Shown here: one piece after another, positions 35,569 through 43,656 of the stretch
How the letters are laid out: each line of letters opens with the position of its first letter
Position numbering within the stretch: position 1 is the first letter of the stretch
Source: Streptomyces sp. NBC_00443
GTDB lineage: Bacteria; Actinomycetota; Actinomycetes; Streptomycetales; Streptomycetaceae
NCBI RefSeq assembly: GCF_036014175.1
Contig: NZ_CP107917.1
Coordinates: forward strand, 8,556,001-8,620,000
Length of the DNA stretch: 64,000 bases
Direction: 5' to 3'
The notes under the pieces: model-generated
The model's database searches: none
The model's input: the letters and a program-made list of their open reading frames with translations, nothing else
What the model was told of the DNA's origin: nothing
Translations under genes and position numbers: made by a program

Positions 35569-35823
35569 TCATCTCCAGCCGAAGCGGCGGTCCACCACCG
35601 CTGCGAACTCCTCCAGGGTCAGCACCTCGTCCCCGTTCTGGTCGGCTGCGTCGAACAGCGCCGACGAGGCGTACTCGTCTCCGACGGCCCAGATCGGCAG
35701 ATCTCCAGAAGCGGCCAGGGACGGGCCCTTGCTGCGCAGAGCGATGATCACCTCTTCGCGGGTCAGGGTCCCGTTCTCGTCGAGGTCGAGTGCCTCGAAC
35801 AGCTTCCGGGCCTTTTCGCTCAT
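35569..35823 (-). CDS. Small EF-hand calcium-binding protein
   Basis: An 84-residue cytosolic protein with two EF-hands. Loop 1 is DLDENGTLTREE (residues 13-24), loop 2 DQNGDEVLTLEE near residues 65-76; both keep the acidic/Asn ligands and terminal Glu, and loop 2 has Glu in place of the usual Gly at position 6. Calerythrin/CabD-type proteins like this are common in streptomycetes and thought to buffer or sense Ca2+ during aerial growth. ATG 35823 has a GAGGG ribosome site; an in-frame ATG 30 bases upstream does not. It stands alone between two leftward operons. Confidence 0.92.
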   Translation of the reverse strand: MSEKARKLFEALDLDENGTLTREEVIIALRSKGPSLAASGDLPIWAVGDEYASSALFDAADQNGDEVLTLEEFAAVVDRRFGWR

Positions 35824-35912
35824 CGTGTCACCCTCGTTCCTGTCGTCGGCCATCGAGCCGACCCACCCCGTTACCAGATGAGAACGCCTTTTTCCCCGCC
35901 TGGGTTCCCTTT

Positions 35913-36986
35913 TCAGCGACGAATGCGAGTGCGGGCGATCAGCCACATCAGATACGGCGCTCCGACGGCCGCCGTGAGGACGCCCACCGGCAGTTCGACG
36001 GGGGAGAACATCCGGCGGGCCAGTACGTCCGCGACGAGCACGATCGTGGCGCCGGTCAGGGCGGAGGAGAGCAGCGGGATCTGGGCGGTGCGGGTCAGCC
36101 GGTGGGCGATCTGCGGGGCGAGCAGCGCCACGAAGTCGACCGGGCCGGCGGCGCCGGTCGCCACGGAGGCCAGCACGACGCCGAGCGCGGTCAGACCCAG
36201 CCGGACCGGACCGAGCCGTACACCCAGCGCGGTCGCCGTGCTGTCGTCCAGGGACACCATGCGCTGCGCGTGCGCCGCCCACAGCAGCGCCGGGACCAGG
36301 GCCAGGAGGATCCAGGCGAGCGGCGCGGCCTGGTCGTAGCCCCGGCCGTTGAGCGAGCCGGTCAGCCACACCTTGGCCTGCTGGGCGACCAGATAGTCGC
36401 CCTTGGTGAGGAACAGCCGGGTCAGCGAGCCGAGCGCGATGGACACGCCGATTCCGACGAGCACGAAGCGCGTCGCGTGCAGACCACCCCGCCAGGCGAA
36501 GGCATACACGAGCGCGGCGGCAGAGAGCCCGCCCAGGACCGAGACGTACGGCAGGACGGTGTACGACGTGAGCCCGAAGGTCATCGCGGTCACCGTCGCC
36601 GCGCCCGCGCCGTGCGTGACGCCGATGACGTCCGGACTGGCGAGCGAGTTGCGGGCGACGGTCTGGACCAGTGCGCCGGAGACGCCGAACGCCGCGCCGA
36701 CCAGCAGACCCGTCACCAGGCGGGGCAGGCGCAGCGTGCCGACGACGAGTTCGTCGGGGCTCGGCTGCCCGACCAGCACCCGCACGACCTCCGTGGGCGA
36801 GACGTACGACTCGCCCACGCACAGGGACACGACAACCGTCACCACGAGCAGGGCGGCCAGCAGCACCGCGACGGCGCACGCCCGGCGGTGCAGCAGGAAG
36901 CTGCCGTCCCGCACGCGGACGGCGGTGTAGCCGGAGGGGCGGAGGCGACGAGGCGCGGGGGCGGTTCGATCGAGGGGCTGGGTCAC
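35913..36986 (-). CDS. Iron-siderophore ABC transporter permease (FecCD family), second subunit
   Basis: A 357-residue permease of about nine or ten helices. Family motifs are LRLPRLVTGLLVGAAFGVSGALVQTVARNSLASPDVIGVTHGAG and the C-terminal GPVDFVALLAPQIAHRLT. GTG 36986 overlaps the preceding permease stop (GTGA). It pairs with the first FecCD permease to form the channel. No ATPase gene follows; downstream is the EF-hand gene, so the ATPase must be encoded elsewhere. Confidence 0.92.
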   Translation of the reverse strand: MTQPLDRTAPAPRRLRPSGYTAVRVRDGSFLLHRRACAVAVLLAALLVVTVVVSLCVGESYVSPTEVVRVLVGQPSPDELVVGTLRLPRLVTGLLVGAAFGVSGALVQTVARNSLASPDVIGVTHGAGAATVTAMTFGLTSYTVLPYVSVLGGLSAAALVYAFAWRGGLHATRFVLVGIGVSIALGSLTRLFLTKGDYLVAQQAKVWLTGSLNGRGYDQAAPLAWILLALVPALLWAAHAQRMVSLDDSTATALGVRLGPVRLGLTALGVVLASVATGAAGPVDFVALLAPQIAHRLTRTAQIPLLSSALTGATIVLVADVLARRMFSPVELPVGVLTAAVGAPYLMWLIARTRIRR

Positions 36987-38011
36987 GCCGGCACCGTCGC
37001 CTTCCTGCGTACGAGCGCGACCAGGAACGGCACGCCGAGCAACGCGGTCATCACGGCCACCGGCACCTCCGAGGGTGCGAAGAGGACACGGCCGAGCACG
37101 TCCGACACGAGGATCACCGTGGGACCCAGCAGCGCGGACAACGCCAGCACCCACCGGTGGTCGGCGCCCACCAACGCCCGTGCGATGTGCGGCACGGCGA
37201 GCCCGACGAACGCGATCGGACCGGCGACCGCGACGGCGACCCCGGTCAGCACGGTCGCGGCGAGCGCGCCGACGGCCCGCAGGAGCGCCACCCGGTGACC
37301 GAGCCCCCTGGCCACGTCGTCCCCGAGCGCCAGAGCGTCCAGCCCTCGCGCCACGACGGCGACCAGCAGCAGCCCGACGAGGACGAACGGCCAGGTCTGC
37401 GCGACGACGTCACCGTCCCGGCCGCCGATCGAGCCGACGTCCCAGAAGCGGAACTCGTCCAGGGCGCGGGCGTCGGTCGTGACGATCGCGGAGACGATGG
37501 AGGCGATGAACGCGTTCATCGCGGCCCCGGCCAGCGCCAGTTTGACCGGCGACGCGCCGCCGCGTCCGCTGCCCGCCACCGCGTAGGCGGCCACCGCGGC
37601 CAGCCCCGCACCGGCGAACGCGAACCACACATAGCCGGCCGGCGAGTGCACCCCGAGGAACGCGATCGCGCAGACGACACCCAGCGAGGCGCCCTGGCTG
37701 ACCCCGAGGACGCCGGGCTCGGCGATCGGGTTGCGGGTGATGCCCTGCATGACGACCCCGGCGACCGCGAGGGCGAGCCCGACCATGACGCCGATGACCG
37801 TGCGGGGAACCCGCAGCGCCCGCACGACCTGCGCGTTGTCGCCGGCCCCGCCGTGCAGCAGGGCGTCGAACACCTGGCCCGGCGGGATCTGCCGGCTGCC
37901 GAGCGCGAGGCTCAGCAGGACGGCGACCAGCAGCAGGAGCATGCCCGCGACCGTCCAGGCGACACGACGCCGGGTGGCACGGGACATGCGGTTCCTCTTG
38001 CTGGTGCTCAT
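36983..38011 (-). CDS. Iron-siderophore ABC transporter permease (FecCD family), first subunit
   Basis: A 342-residue permease. A basic N-terminus (MSTSKRNRMSRATRRR) leads to helix 1 (VAGMLLLLVAVLLSLALG). FecCD hallmarks LRVPRTVIGVMVGLALAVAGVVMQGITRNPIAEPGVLGVSQGA and GPIAFVGLAVPHIARAL are present. It lies 62 bases downstream of the binding-protein stop; that gap holds a 20-bp direct repeat. Confidence 0.93.
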   Translation of the reverse strand: MSTSKRNRMSRATRRRVAWTVAGMLLLLVAVLLSLALGSRQIPPGQVFDALLHGGAGDNAQVVRALRVPRTVIGVMVGLALAVAGVVMQGITRNPIAEPGVLGVSQGASLGVVCAIAFLGVHSPAGYVWFAFAGAGLAAVAAYAVAGSGRGGASPVKLALAGAAMNAFIASIVSAIVTTDARALDEFRFWDVGSIGGRDGDVVAQTWPFVLVGLLLVAVVARGLDALALGDDVARGLGHRVALLRAVGALAATVLTGVAVAVAGPIAFVGLAVPHIARALVGADHRWVLALSALLGPTVILVSDVLGRVLFAPSEVPVAVMTALLGVPFLVALVRRKATVPA

Positions 38012-38039
38012 GCCGTGTGGCAGCCGAATTCCCCTGTCC

Positions 38040-38082
38040 GTACAAGGGCCTTACTTGGTTCTGTACAAGGGCCTTACTTGGT
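38040..38082. repeat. 20-bp tandem duplication of the 3' end of the siderophore-binding protein gene
   Basis: GTACAAGGGCCTTACTTGGT occurs at 38040-38059 and again at 38063-38082, with a 3-base spacer. The right copy includes the last codons and TAA stop of the binding-protein gene; the left copy is an untranslated echo of the same Thr-Lys-stop. It looks like a replication-slippage duplication, and may adjust the spacing or RNA structure before the permease genes. Confidence 0.9.
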
Positions 38083-39117
38083 GAGGTACTTCTCCAGGTC
38101 CGCGAGGACCTCGTCGGCCGCGGTCACGCCCAGACCCAGGTACCAGGTCTCGTCCGGGACGTCGTACGCGTGCCCGGCCTTGACCGCCTTCAGGTTCTTC
38201 CACAGCGGGTTGCCCTGCGCGCGGGACTTGTCGGTGGCCTTCGCGTCGCCGTACACGCCGGTGAAGATGTAGTCCGCGTCGGCCTGGTCGATGTTCTCGG
38301 CGCTGACCTCGGCGGCCAGGTCCTCGATGTCCTGGTTCTTCGGGCGCGGGATGCCGGCGTCCTTGAGGATGGTGCCGATGAACGAGGCGTTGGCGTACAG
38401 CCGGATCACACCGTCGGGCAGGTAACGCACCATCGACACGGTCGGCCTCTCGGCGCCCAGCTCGGCGTCGAGCGCGTCGACCTTCTTGTCGTAGGCGGCG
38501 AGCTTCGCCTTGGCGTCGGCGGTCTTGTCCAGGGCCGCGGCGTTGAGGAGGTAGTTCTCCTTCCACGTGAAGCCGGGCCGGATGGAGAAGACGGTGGGCG
38601 CGATCTTCGACAGCTCGTCGTACTTGTCCGCGGCGCGCAGCTGGCTGCCGAGGATCAAGTCCGGCTTGAGGCCGGCGATGGCCTCCAGGTTGAGGTTGTT
38701 GATCGTGCCGACGTTCTTGGGGCTGCCGGCGTCCTTCTTCAGGTAGGAAGGCAGTTCGGGGGAGCCCTCGGTGGGGGCGAGGCCGACCGGCTTGATGCCG
38801 AGCGAGACGACGTTGTCGAGCTCGCCGACGTCGAGGACCACCACACGCTTGGGCTGGGAGTCGATGACCGTCTCGCCCATGGCGTGCTCGATGGTGCGCG
38901 GCCACTGGCCCGGCTTGGCGTCGGTGCCCATCGCGGCGGTCTTCTCGGCGGCGGACGCGAAGTCCTTGCCGCCCTTGGCCACGTCCTTCTTGTTGCCGGA
39001 CCCGGCCGCGGAACCCGCGTTGTCCGAGCCGTCGTTGGAGCTGCCACAGGCCGCGAGGGACAGTGCGGCGGCGACGGCAAGAGCGACGGCGGCTGTGCCG
39101 CGGCGCCGGTGAAGCAT
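38074..39117 (-). CDS. Iron-siderophore ABC transporter substrate-binding lipoprotein
   Basis: A 347-residue lipoprotein. The signal peptide ends at lipobox LAAC (Cys24), followed by a Ser/Gly/Asn/Asp linker to about residue 45. FhuD/FepB-type features: PKRVVVLDVGELDNVVSLGIKPVG, LEAIAGLKPDLILGSQL and a C-terminal helix EVLADLEKYL. It captures a ferric siderophore outside the cell and hands it to the two FecCD permeases. An iron-box sequence lies 37 bases upstream, so it should be repressed by the DmdR/IdeR regulator in iron-rich conditions. Confidence 0.94.
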   Translation of the reverse strand: MLHRRRGTAAVALAVAAALSLAACGSSNDGSDNAGSAAGSGNKKDVAKGGKDFASAAEKTAAMGTDAKPGQWPRTIEHAMGETVIDSQPKRVVVLDVGELDNVVSLGIKPVGLAPTEGSPELPSYLKKDAGSPKNVGTINNLNLEAIAGLKPDLILGSQLRAADKYDELSKIAPTVFSIRPGFTWKENYLLNAAALDKTADAKAKLAAYDKKVDALDAELGAERPTVSMVRYLPDGVIRLYANASFIGTILKDAGIPRPKNQDIEDLAAEVSAENIDQADADYIFTGVYGDAKATDKSRAQGNPLWKNLKAVKAGHAYDVPDETWYLGLGVTAADEVLADLEKYLTK

Positions 39118-39153
39118 GACAGGGCTCCCTCATGGTGCACATGTGGCCGTCAA

Positions 39154-39172
39154 TTAGGCCAGGCTCACCTTA
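39154..39172. promoter_or_regulatory. Iron box (DmdR/IdeR-type operator)
   Basis: TTAGGCCAGGCTCACCTTA matches the actinobacterial iron-box consensus (TTAGGTTAGGCTAACCTAA) at most positions of the two half-sites. It lies upstream of the siderophore importer on the minus strand, where Fe2+-loaded DmdR1/IdeR would block transcription. Confidence 0.82.
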
Positions 39173-39248
39173 TCCGCACGGTCTTCGTGCGCCGCACACG
39201 AGGGTTGTGTGGTTCCTGTCACGGTCCTGTGCCGTGGACGTGGGACTT

Positions 39249-39280
39249 CCTTGGCGCCCTGACCTGCCAGGACGCCAAGG
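39249..39280 (-). terminator. Terminator downstream of the mannanase gene
   Basis: An 8-bp perfect stem (39249-39256 with 39273-39280) plus an inner CCTG/CAGG pairing around a 6-base loop. It lies 18 bases beyond the mannanase stop on the minus strand. Confidence 0.7.
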
Positions 39281-39298
39281 ACTGCGAGCGTGTGCGGG

Positions 39299-40933
39299 TC
39301 AGGGCAGCGAGCAGGCGGAGTCGTTCAGCGTGAAGGCGGCCGGGCTCGGGTTCGCGCTGCCCTTCGTGGCCGTGAAGCCCAGGGTGACCGAACCGGCCGG
39401 GGTGATCGACGCCGTGTACGACGCGGAGGCGACGCTCACGTCGGTGCGGCTCTGGGTCGCGGTGCCGCCCCACAGATTGCTGACGCGCTGACCGTCCGGA
39501 AAGGTCCAGCGCAGCGTCCAGCCGTTGATGGCCGAGCTGCCGGTGTTGCGGATGACGATCTCGCCCTGGAAGCCGCCGGGCCACTCGTTCGCCACCCGGT
39601 AGGCGACACCGCATGACGCCGACGAGCCTGCGGACGACGTCGTGACCGCCACTGTGCCCGAACGCTGCGAGCGGTTACCCATCGCGTCGCGCGCGTAGAC
39701 GGCGAGGGTGTAGGCGGTCGCCGGGGCGAGGCCGGTGACCGTTGCGGAGGTGCCGGTCGTCGTGGTGGCGGCGGTCTCGGTCCCGCCGTCGATGCGGACG
39801 ACGTCGTAACCCGTCACACCGTTCGCGTCGGTGGAGGCGGTCCAGTTCAGGGTGACGGACGAGGACGTCACGGCGGAGGCGGACGGTGTCCCCGGGGCGG
39901 TCGGGGGAGTGGCGTCGCCCCCGGAAGAGGAGTAGACGGTGGCTTCCTCGGACGTGGCGGCGATGCCGTCCGCACCGTTGAAGATCCGCTGCCCCCATGA
40001 AGTCAGCTGGTTCGGGTCGAAGTTCGTGACCATGTCCAGGTACTCGACCCCGCCACCGTTGCCGCTCCAGGACCAGCCGAGATAGCCGAGGCCGAGCTGC
40101 CGGGTGAGCGCGAGGATGGTGTCCTCGTCGGGGTCGCCGTCCGAGTGGTTGTGACCGAACTCGCCGATCATGATGGGGAGTTGGGCCGACACGAAGCGGT
40201 TCAGATAGTCGCTGATCTCGGCGGCCGTGTCGAACACGCCGTACATGTGGATGGAGAAGATCGTGTTGGCGTCCGGGTCGGCGGCGAAGACCGAGGCGGC
40301 GTTGTCGCGCATCGTGAACGCCCAGTCCTGACCCCAGTTGGGTGCGTCGACCATGATGGTGTGCTGGAAACCGGCGGCGCGCAGCTTCTGGATGGCCGCC
40401 TTGGTGTCGGCCGTCCACGCCGCGTAATTCGTGTTGCCGTACGGCTCGTTGCCGATGTTGACGATGACGTAGTCCTCCTGGCCGAGCAGCGCGCTCTGCA
40501 CGCCGACCCAGTAGTCCGCGGCCCGGGAGAGCGTGACGGCGCCGCTCTGCTCGCCGTAGCCCGTGGTGTCATGGACCTCCAGGACACAGATGAGGCGGTT
40601 CTGCTTGCACTGGGCGACGACGTTCGCCACGTCGGCGGTGTCGTTGCGGGTCCAGCGGTCACCGCTGGAGAGGACCACCCGCACCGTGTTCGCGCCCTTG
40701 GCCTTGATGTGGGCGAGGGAGCTGACGCGGTCCGGATACCAGGTGTGGGCATGGTTGACGCCCCGCATGACGAAGTCGTTCCCGTTCGCCTCCAGCAGTC
40801 GGCCGTTCGCGATGCGGAAGCCGGGCGGCGCTGCATGTGCCGGTGTGACGAAGGCAATCAGCGGCAGGAGAAGGCCCAGGAGGGCAGCGGCTGCGGTGAT
40901 CGGCCGCGGGGCGGCGGCGATGCGGGATCTCAT
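39299..40933 (-). CDS. Secreted GH5 beta-mannanase with FnIII and CBM2 modules
   Basis: A 544-residue secreted glycoside hydrolase. A Sec signal peptide is cleaved near AHA (residue 34). The GH5 domain (about 35-330) has acid/base Glu163 in VNIGNEPYG and nucleophile Glu258 in IMIGEFGHN, and resembles GH5_8 mannanases of streptomycetes (MRGVNHAHTWYP, GDRWTRND). A fibronectin type III linker (about 355-440) and a C-terminal CBM2 cellulose-binding module (about 445-544, bounded by SCGVAYR and SAC) follow. It cleaves beta-1,4-mannan in plant material while tethered to cellulose. ATG 40933 has a CTGGAG site. A perfect CebR-type box lies upstream. Confidence 0.9.
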   Translation of the reverse strand: MRSRIAAAPRPITAAAALLGLLLPLIAFVTPAHAAPPGFRIANGRLLEANGNDFVMRGVNHAHTWYPDRVSSLAHIKAKGANTVRVVLSSGDRWTRNDTADVANVVAQCKQNRLICVLEVHDTTGYGEQSGAVTLSRAADYWVGVQSALLGQEDYVIVNIGNEPYGNTNYAAWTADTKAAIQKLRAAGFQHTIMVDAPNWGQDWAFTMRDNAASVFAADPDANTIFSIHMYGVFDTAAEISDYLNRFVSAQLPIMIGEFGHNHSDGDPDEDTILALTRQLGLGYLGWSWSGNGGGVEYLDMVTNFDPNQLTSWGQRIFNGADGIAATSEEATVYSSSGGDATPPTAPGTPSASAVTSSSVTLNWTASTDANGVTGYDVVRIDGGTETAATTTTGTSATVTGLAPATAYTLAVYARDAMGNRSQRSGTVAVTTSSAGSSASCGVAYRVANEWPGGFQGEIVIRNTGSSAINGWTLRWTFPDGQRVSNLWGGTATQSRTDVSVASASYTASITPAGSVTLGFTATKGSANPSPAAFTLNDSACSLP

Positions 40934-41012
40934 GGCGGCTCCAGGAGAAGCGAGTTGGGGTCGGGGGAGTGTCAGATGGTTCTCGCCGCCGTGCCGTCGG
41001 CGGCTGTGCCGC

Positions 41013-41044
41013 GGGTGCCGTTCTGAGGGGGTGCCGTTCTGAGG
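41013..41044. repeat. 16-bp tandem repeat in the mannanase promoter region
   Basis: GGGTGCCGTTCTGAGG is present twice head-to-tail (41013-41028 and 41029-41044), and a third partial copy (GTGCCG) follows. It lies between the CebR-type box and the mannanase start. It may be slippage, or a regulator site. Confidence 0.75.
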
Positions 41045-41056
41045 GTGCCGTATGAG

Positions 41057-41070
41057 TGGGAGCGCTCCCA
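41057..41070. promoter_or_regulatory. CebR-type operator
   Basis: TGGGAGCGCTCCCA is a perfect 14-bp palindrome identical to the consensus bound by the cellulose-utilisation repressor CebR in streptomycetes. It sits 124 bases upstream of the mannanase start, and 94 bases upstream of the divergent cyclase gene, so cellobiose should induce the mannanase. Confidence 0.88.
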
Positions 41071-41163
41071 TCTTCCATCAAGCCACTGTTGTCATTGACG
41101 CGTCAAGGGGCGGGAAGTACGGCTGCGATGCTGTCATGGAGAGCACCGACCGAGGAGACGCCC

Positions 41164-41949
41164 ATGCCCGAGCCGTCCGTCCTTGCCGCGCTGGTGTCCG
41201 GGTTGCGGGGTGGATCGATCGAAGTCGTCGACCTCACCTCGCCCCTGTCGTCGTCGACACCGGTGATCCAACTGCCGCACCAGTTCGGTCAGACCGCCGT
41301 CTTCGAACTGGAGGAGATCAGCCGGTACGACGACCGGGGCCCCGCCTGGTACTGGAACAACTTCCGCAGCGGCGAGCACACCGGCACCCACTTCGACGCC
41401 CCCAACCACTGGGTCACCGGCAAGGACCTCACCGACGTGGCCTCGGTGCCGGTCGGCAGGCTGGTCGCCCCGGCGGTCGTCCTGGACTTCACCGCCGAGG
41501 TGGCCAAGAACCCCGACTTCCTTGTCGAGGTCGACCACGTGAAGGCCTGGGAAGCCGAGAACGGCCCGTTGCCCGAAGGGGGTTGGCTGCTGCTGCGCAC
41601 CGGCTGGGATGCCCGCTCGCACTCCCAGGAGACGTTCCTCAACGCCGACGAGAACGGCCCGCACACCCCGGGACTGTCGGTGGAGTGCGCCCGTTGGGTG
41701 GCCGAGGAGTCGCCGGTGACCGGGCTCGGCGTCGAGACGGTGGGCACGGACGCCGGGGGCGCGCACTCGTTCGAGCCCGCCTTTCCGTGCCACTCCTACC
41801 TCATGGGCAGCGGCAAGTACGGGCTGACGCAGTTGCAGAACCTCGCCGCGCTGCCGCCTACCGGCGCCGTCGTCATCGCCGGACCGCTACCCATCGTCAC
41901 CGGCTCCGGGGCTCCGGCACGGGTGCTGGCGCTGGTGGAGCGCTCATGA
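41164..41949 (+). CDS. Cyclase-family metal-dependent hydrolase (isatin hydrolase / kynurenine formamidase fold)
   Basis: A 261-residue hydrolase. The metal-binding motif HTGTHFDAPNHW (H72, H76, D78, H82) defines the cyclase superfamily (PF04199), which includes isatin hydrolase and bacterial kynurenine formamidase; preceding residues GPAWYWNNFRSGEH recall isatin hydrolases. It should open a lactam or amide ring using Mn/Zn. A GAGGAG site precedes ATG 41164. The stop overlaps the ThDP enzyme start (ATGA), so the two act in one pathway. The substrate is inferred. Confidence 0.85.
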   Translation: MPEPSVLAALVSGLRGGSIEVVDLTSPLSSSTPVIQLPHQFGQTAVFELEEISRYDDRGPAWYWNNFRSGEHTGTHFDAPNHWVTGKDLTDVASVPVGRLVAPAVVLDFTAEVAKNPDFLVEVDHVKAWEAENGPLPEGGWLLLRTGWDARSHSQETFLNADENGPHTPGLSVECARWVAEESPVTGLGVETVGTDAGGAHSFEPAFPCHSYLMGSGKYGLTQLQNLAALPPTGAVVIAGPLPIVTGSGAPARVLALVERS

Positions 41950-43586
41950 ACGTCGCGGAAGCGGTCGGCCGGGCACTGTGCGCGGCTGGGGTGGGCCAGG
42001 TCTTCGGGGTGGTCGGATCGGGCAACTTCCATGTGACGAACGCGATGGTCGCGGCGGGGGCGCGCTTCGTCGCCGCACGCCATGAGGGCGGCGCGGCGAC
42101 GATGGCCGACGCGTACGCCCGGACCAGCGGCACGGTCGCCGTCGTGAGCGTGCATCAGGGGCCCGGCCTGACCAACGCGATGACGGGAATCGCGGAGGCG
42201 GCGAAGAGCCGTACGCTGCTCGTCGTCCTGGCCGCCGAGGTGACCGAGCCACGGTCCAACTTCTATGTCGACCAAGAGGCGTTGGCCCGCGCGGTGGGCG
42301 CGGTCACGGTTCGGGTCACGTCCGCGGAGGAAGCCGTCGAGCAGGCGTGCGCGGCGGTACGGCTGGCGGTGGCAGAGCGGCGTACCGTCCTGCTCAACCT
42401 TCCGCTGCCGGTGCAGGCGCTGGAGGTGCCCGACGGTGCCCTTGCGCAGGCGGCGCCCCCGCCGCGGCGGGCCGCGGTCGAACCGGACGCCGACGAGGTG
42501 GCTGCCTTGTCCCGGTTGCTCGGGCAGGCCCGACGGCCCGTCTTCGTGGCCGGCCGGGGAGCACGCGGGCCGGGCTGTCGCGAGGCCCTGGAGGCGCTCG
42601 CCGAACGGCACGGCGCGCTGCTGGCGACCTCGGCCGTCACCCACGGGCTCTTTCACGGAAACCTCTGGTCCCTGGGCATCTCCGGCGGCTTCGCCTCGCC
42701 CCTGGTTGCCGAACTGCTCCAGGGCGCGGACCTGATCGTCGGCTGGGGCTGCGCCCTCAACATGTGGACGATGCGGCACGGCAACCTCATCGGCGCCGAC
42801 GCCACCCTCGTACAGGTCGACGACGAGCCGTCGGCGCTCGGCGCGCACCGGCCGGTGCATCTCGGAGTCACCGGAGACGTCGGGCTCACCGCGTGCCAGG
42901 TGTTCGAGGCGGGTGACGGGCAGCGGCAGGGGTATCGGACCACAGAAGTCCGCGCGGCCATCGCCGCCCGCGCGCGGCTGCGTGACGTGCCGTACGAGGA
43001 CAGGAGCACGCGGGAGCGGATCGATCCGAGGACGTTGAGCATCGCGCTCGACGACATCCTGCCCGCGGAGCGCGTGGTCGGCGTGGACTCCGGCAACTTC
43101 ATGGGCTACCCGAGCGCGTACTGGTCGGTGCCGGACGAGAAGGGCTTCTGCTTCACGCAGGCCTTCCAGTCGATCGGGCTGGGGCTGGCGACCACGATCG
43201 GGGCGGCCCTGGCACAGCCGGACAGGCTGCCCGTGGCGGCGCTCGGGGACGGGGGCGCGCTGATGAGTGCCGTGGAACTGGACACCGTGCGCCGGCTCGG
43301 GCTGCCGATGGTGGTCGTCGTGTACGACGACGAGGCCTACGGTGCCGAGGTGCACCACTTCGGTCCGCACGGGCACCCGCTGGACACGGTGCGCTTCCCG
43401 CCGACGGACATCGCCGCCGTGGGGCGGGGCTACGGCTTCGAGGCGGTGACCGTTCGGACCCGGGCCGACCTGAAGGCCGTGGTGGACTGGGTCGCCGGGC
43501 CGCGGACCGCGCCGTTGCTGGTCGACGCCAAGGTCGTCGCCGACCGAGGGTCGTGGTGGCTGGAGGAGGCGTTCCGCGGCCACTGA
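41946..43586 (+). CDS. Thiamine-diphosphate-dependent enzyme (decarboxylase / acetolactate-synthase-like)
   Basis: A 546-residue ThDP enzyme with the usual three-domain layout. The cofactor-activating Glu47 is in ARHEGGAATMADAYAR. The C-terminal ThDP/Mg motif starts GDGGALMSAVELDTVRRL and ends at VYDDEAYGAE, where the usual NN is replaced by DD-E. It is not a full-fit acetolactate synthase (no associated small subunit) and is better described as a 2-oxo acid decarboxylase or related lyase. Coupled to a cyclase-family hydrolase; if that is an isatin hydrolase, this would decarboxylate isatinate. Confidence 0.83.
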   Translation: MNVAEAVGRALCAAGVGQVFGVVGSGNFHVTNAMVAAGARFVAARHEGGAATMADAYARTSGTVAVVSVHQGPGLTNAMTGIAEAAKSRTLLVVLAAEVTEPRSNFYVDQEALARAVGAVTVRVTSAEEAVEQACAAVRLAVAERRTVLLNLPLPVQALEVPDGALAQAAPPPRRAAVEPDADEVAALSRLLGQARRPVFVAGRGARGPGCREALEALAERHGALLATSAVTHGLFHGNLWSLGISGGFASPLVAELLQGADLIVGWGCALNMWTMRHGNLIGADATLVQVDDEPSALGAHRPVHLGVTGDVGLTACQVFEAGDGQRQGYRTTEVRAAIAARARLRDVPYEDRSTRERIDPRTLSIALDDILPAERVVGVDSGNFMGYPSAYWSVPDEKGFCFTQAFQSIGLGLATTIGAALAQPDRLPVAALGDGGALMSAVELDTVRRLGLPMVVVVYDDEAYGAEVHHFGPHGHPLDTVRFPPTDIAAVGRGYGFEAVTVRTRADLKAVVDWVAGPRTAPLLVDAKVVADRGSWWLEEAFRGH

Positions 43587-43597
43587 GGGCTCCGCGA

Positions 43598-43648
43598 ACG
43601 TCGACCCGCCCGCCGCAGCTCAGCGCAGGGCGACAGGCGGGTCGACGT
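43598..43648. terminator. Bidirectional terminator between the ThDP enzyme and GAPDH genes
   Basis: Perfect 13-bp arms ACGTCGACCCGCC (43598-43610) and GGCGGGTCGACGT (43636-43648) around a 25-base loop. The hairpin lies between convergent stops at 43586 and 43657. Confidence 0.8.
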
Positions 43649-43656
43649 GGGCGGGA

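Noticed and set aside
41056..41071. GTG start inside the CebR box for longer cyclase or mannanase proteins
   Set aside because: It arises from the palindrome; the true starts at 41164 and 40933 have ribosome sites and proper N-termini.
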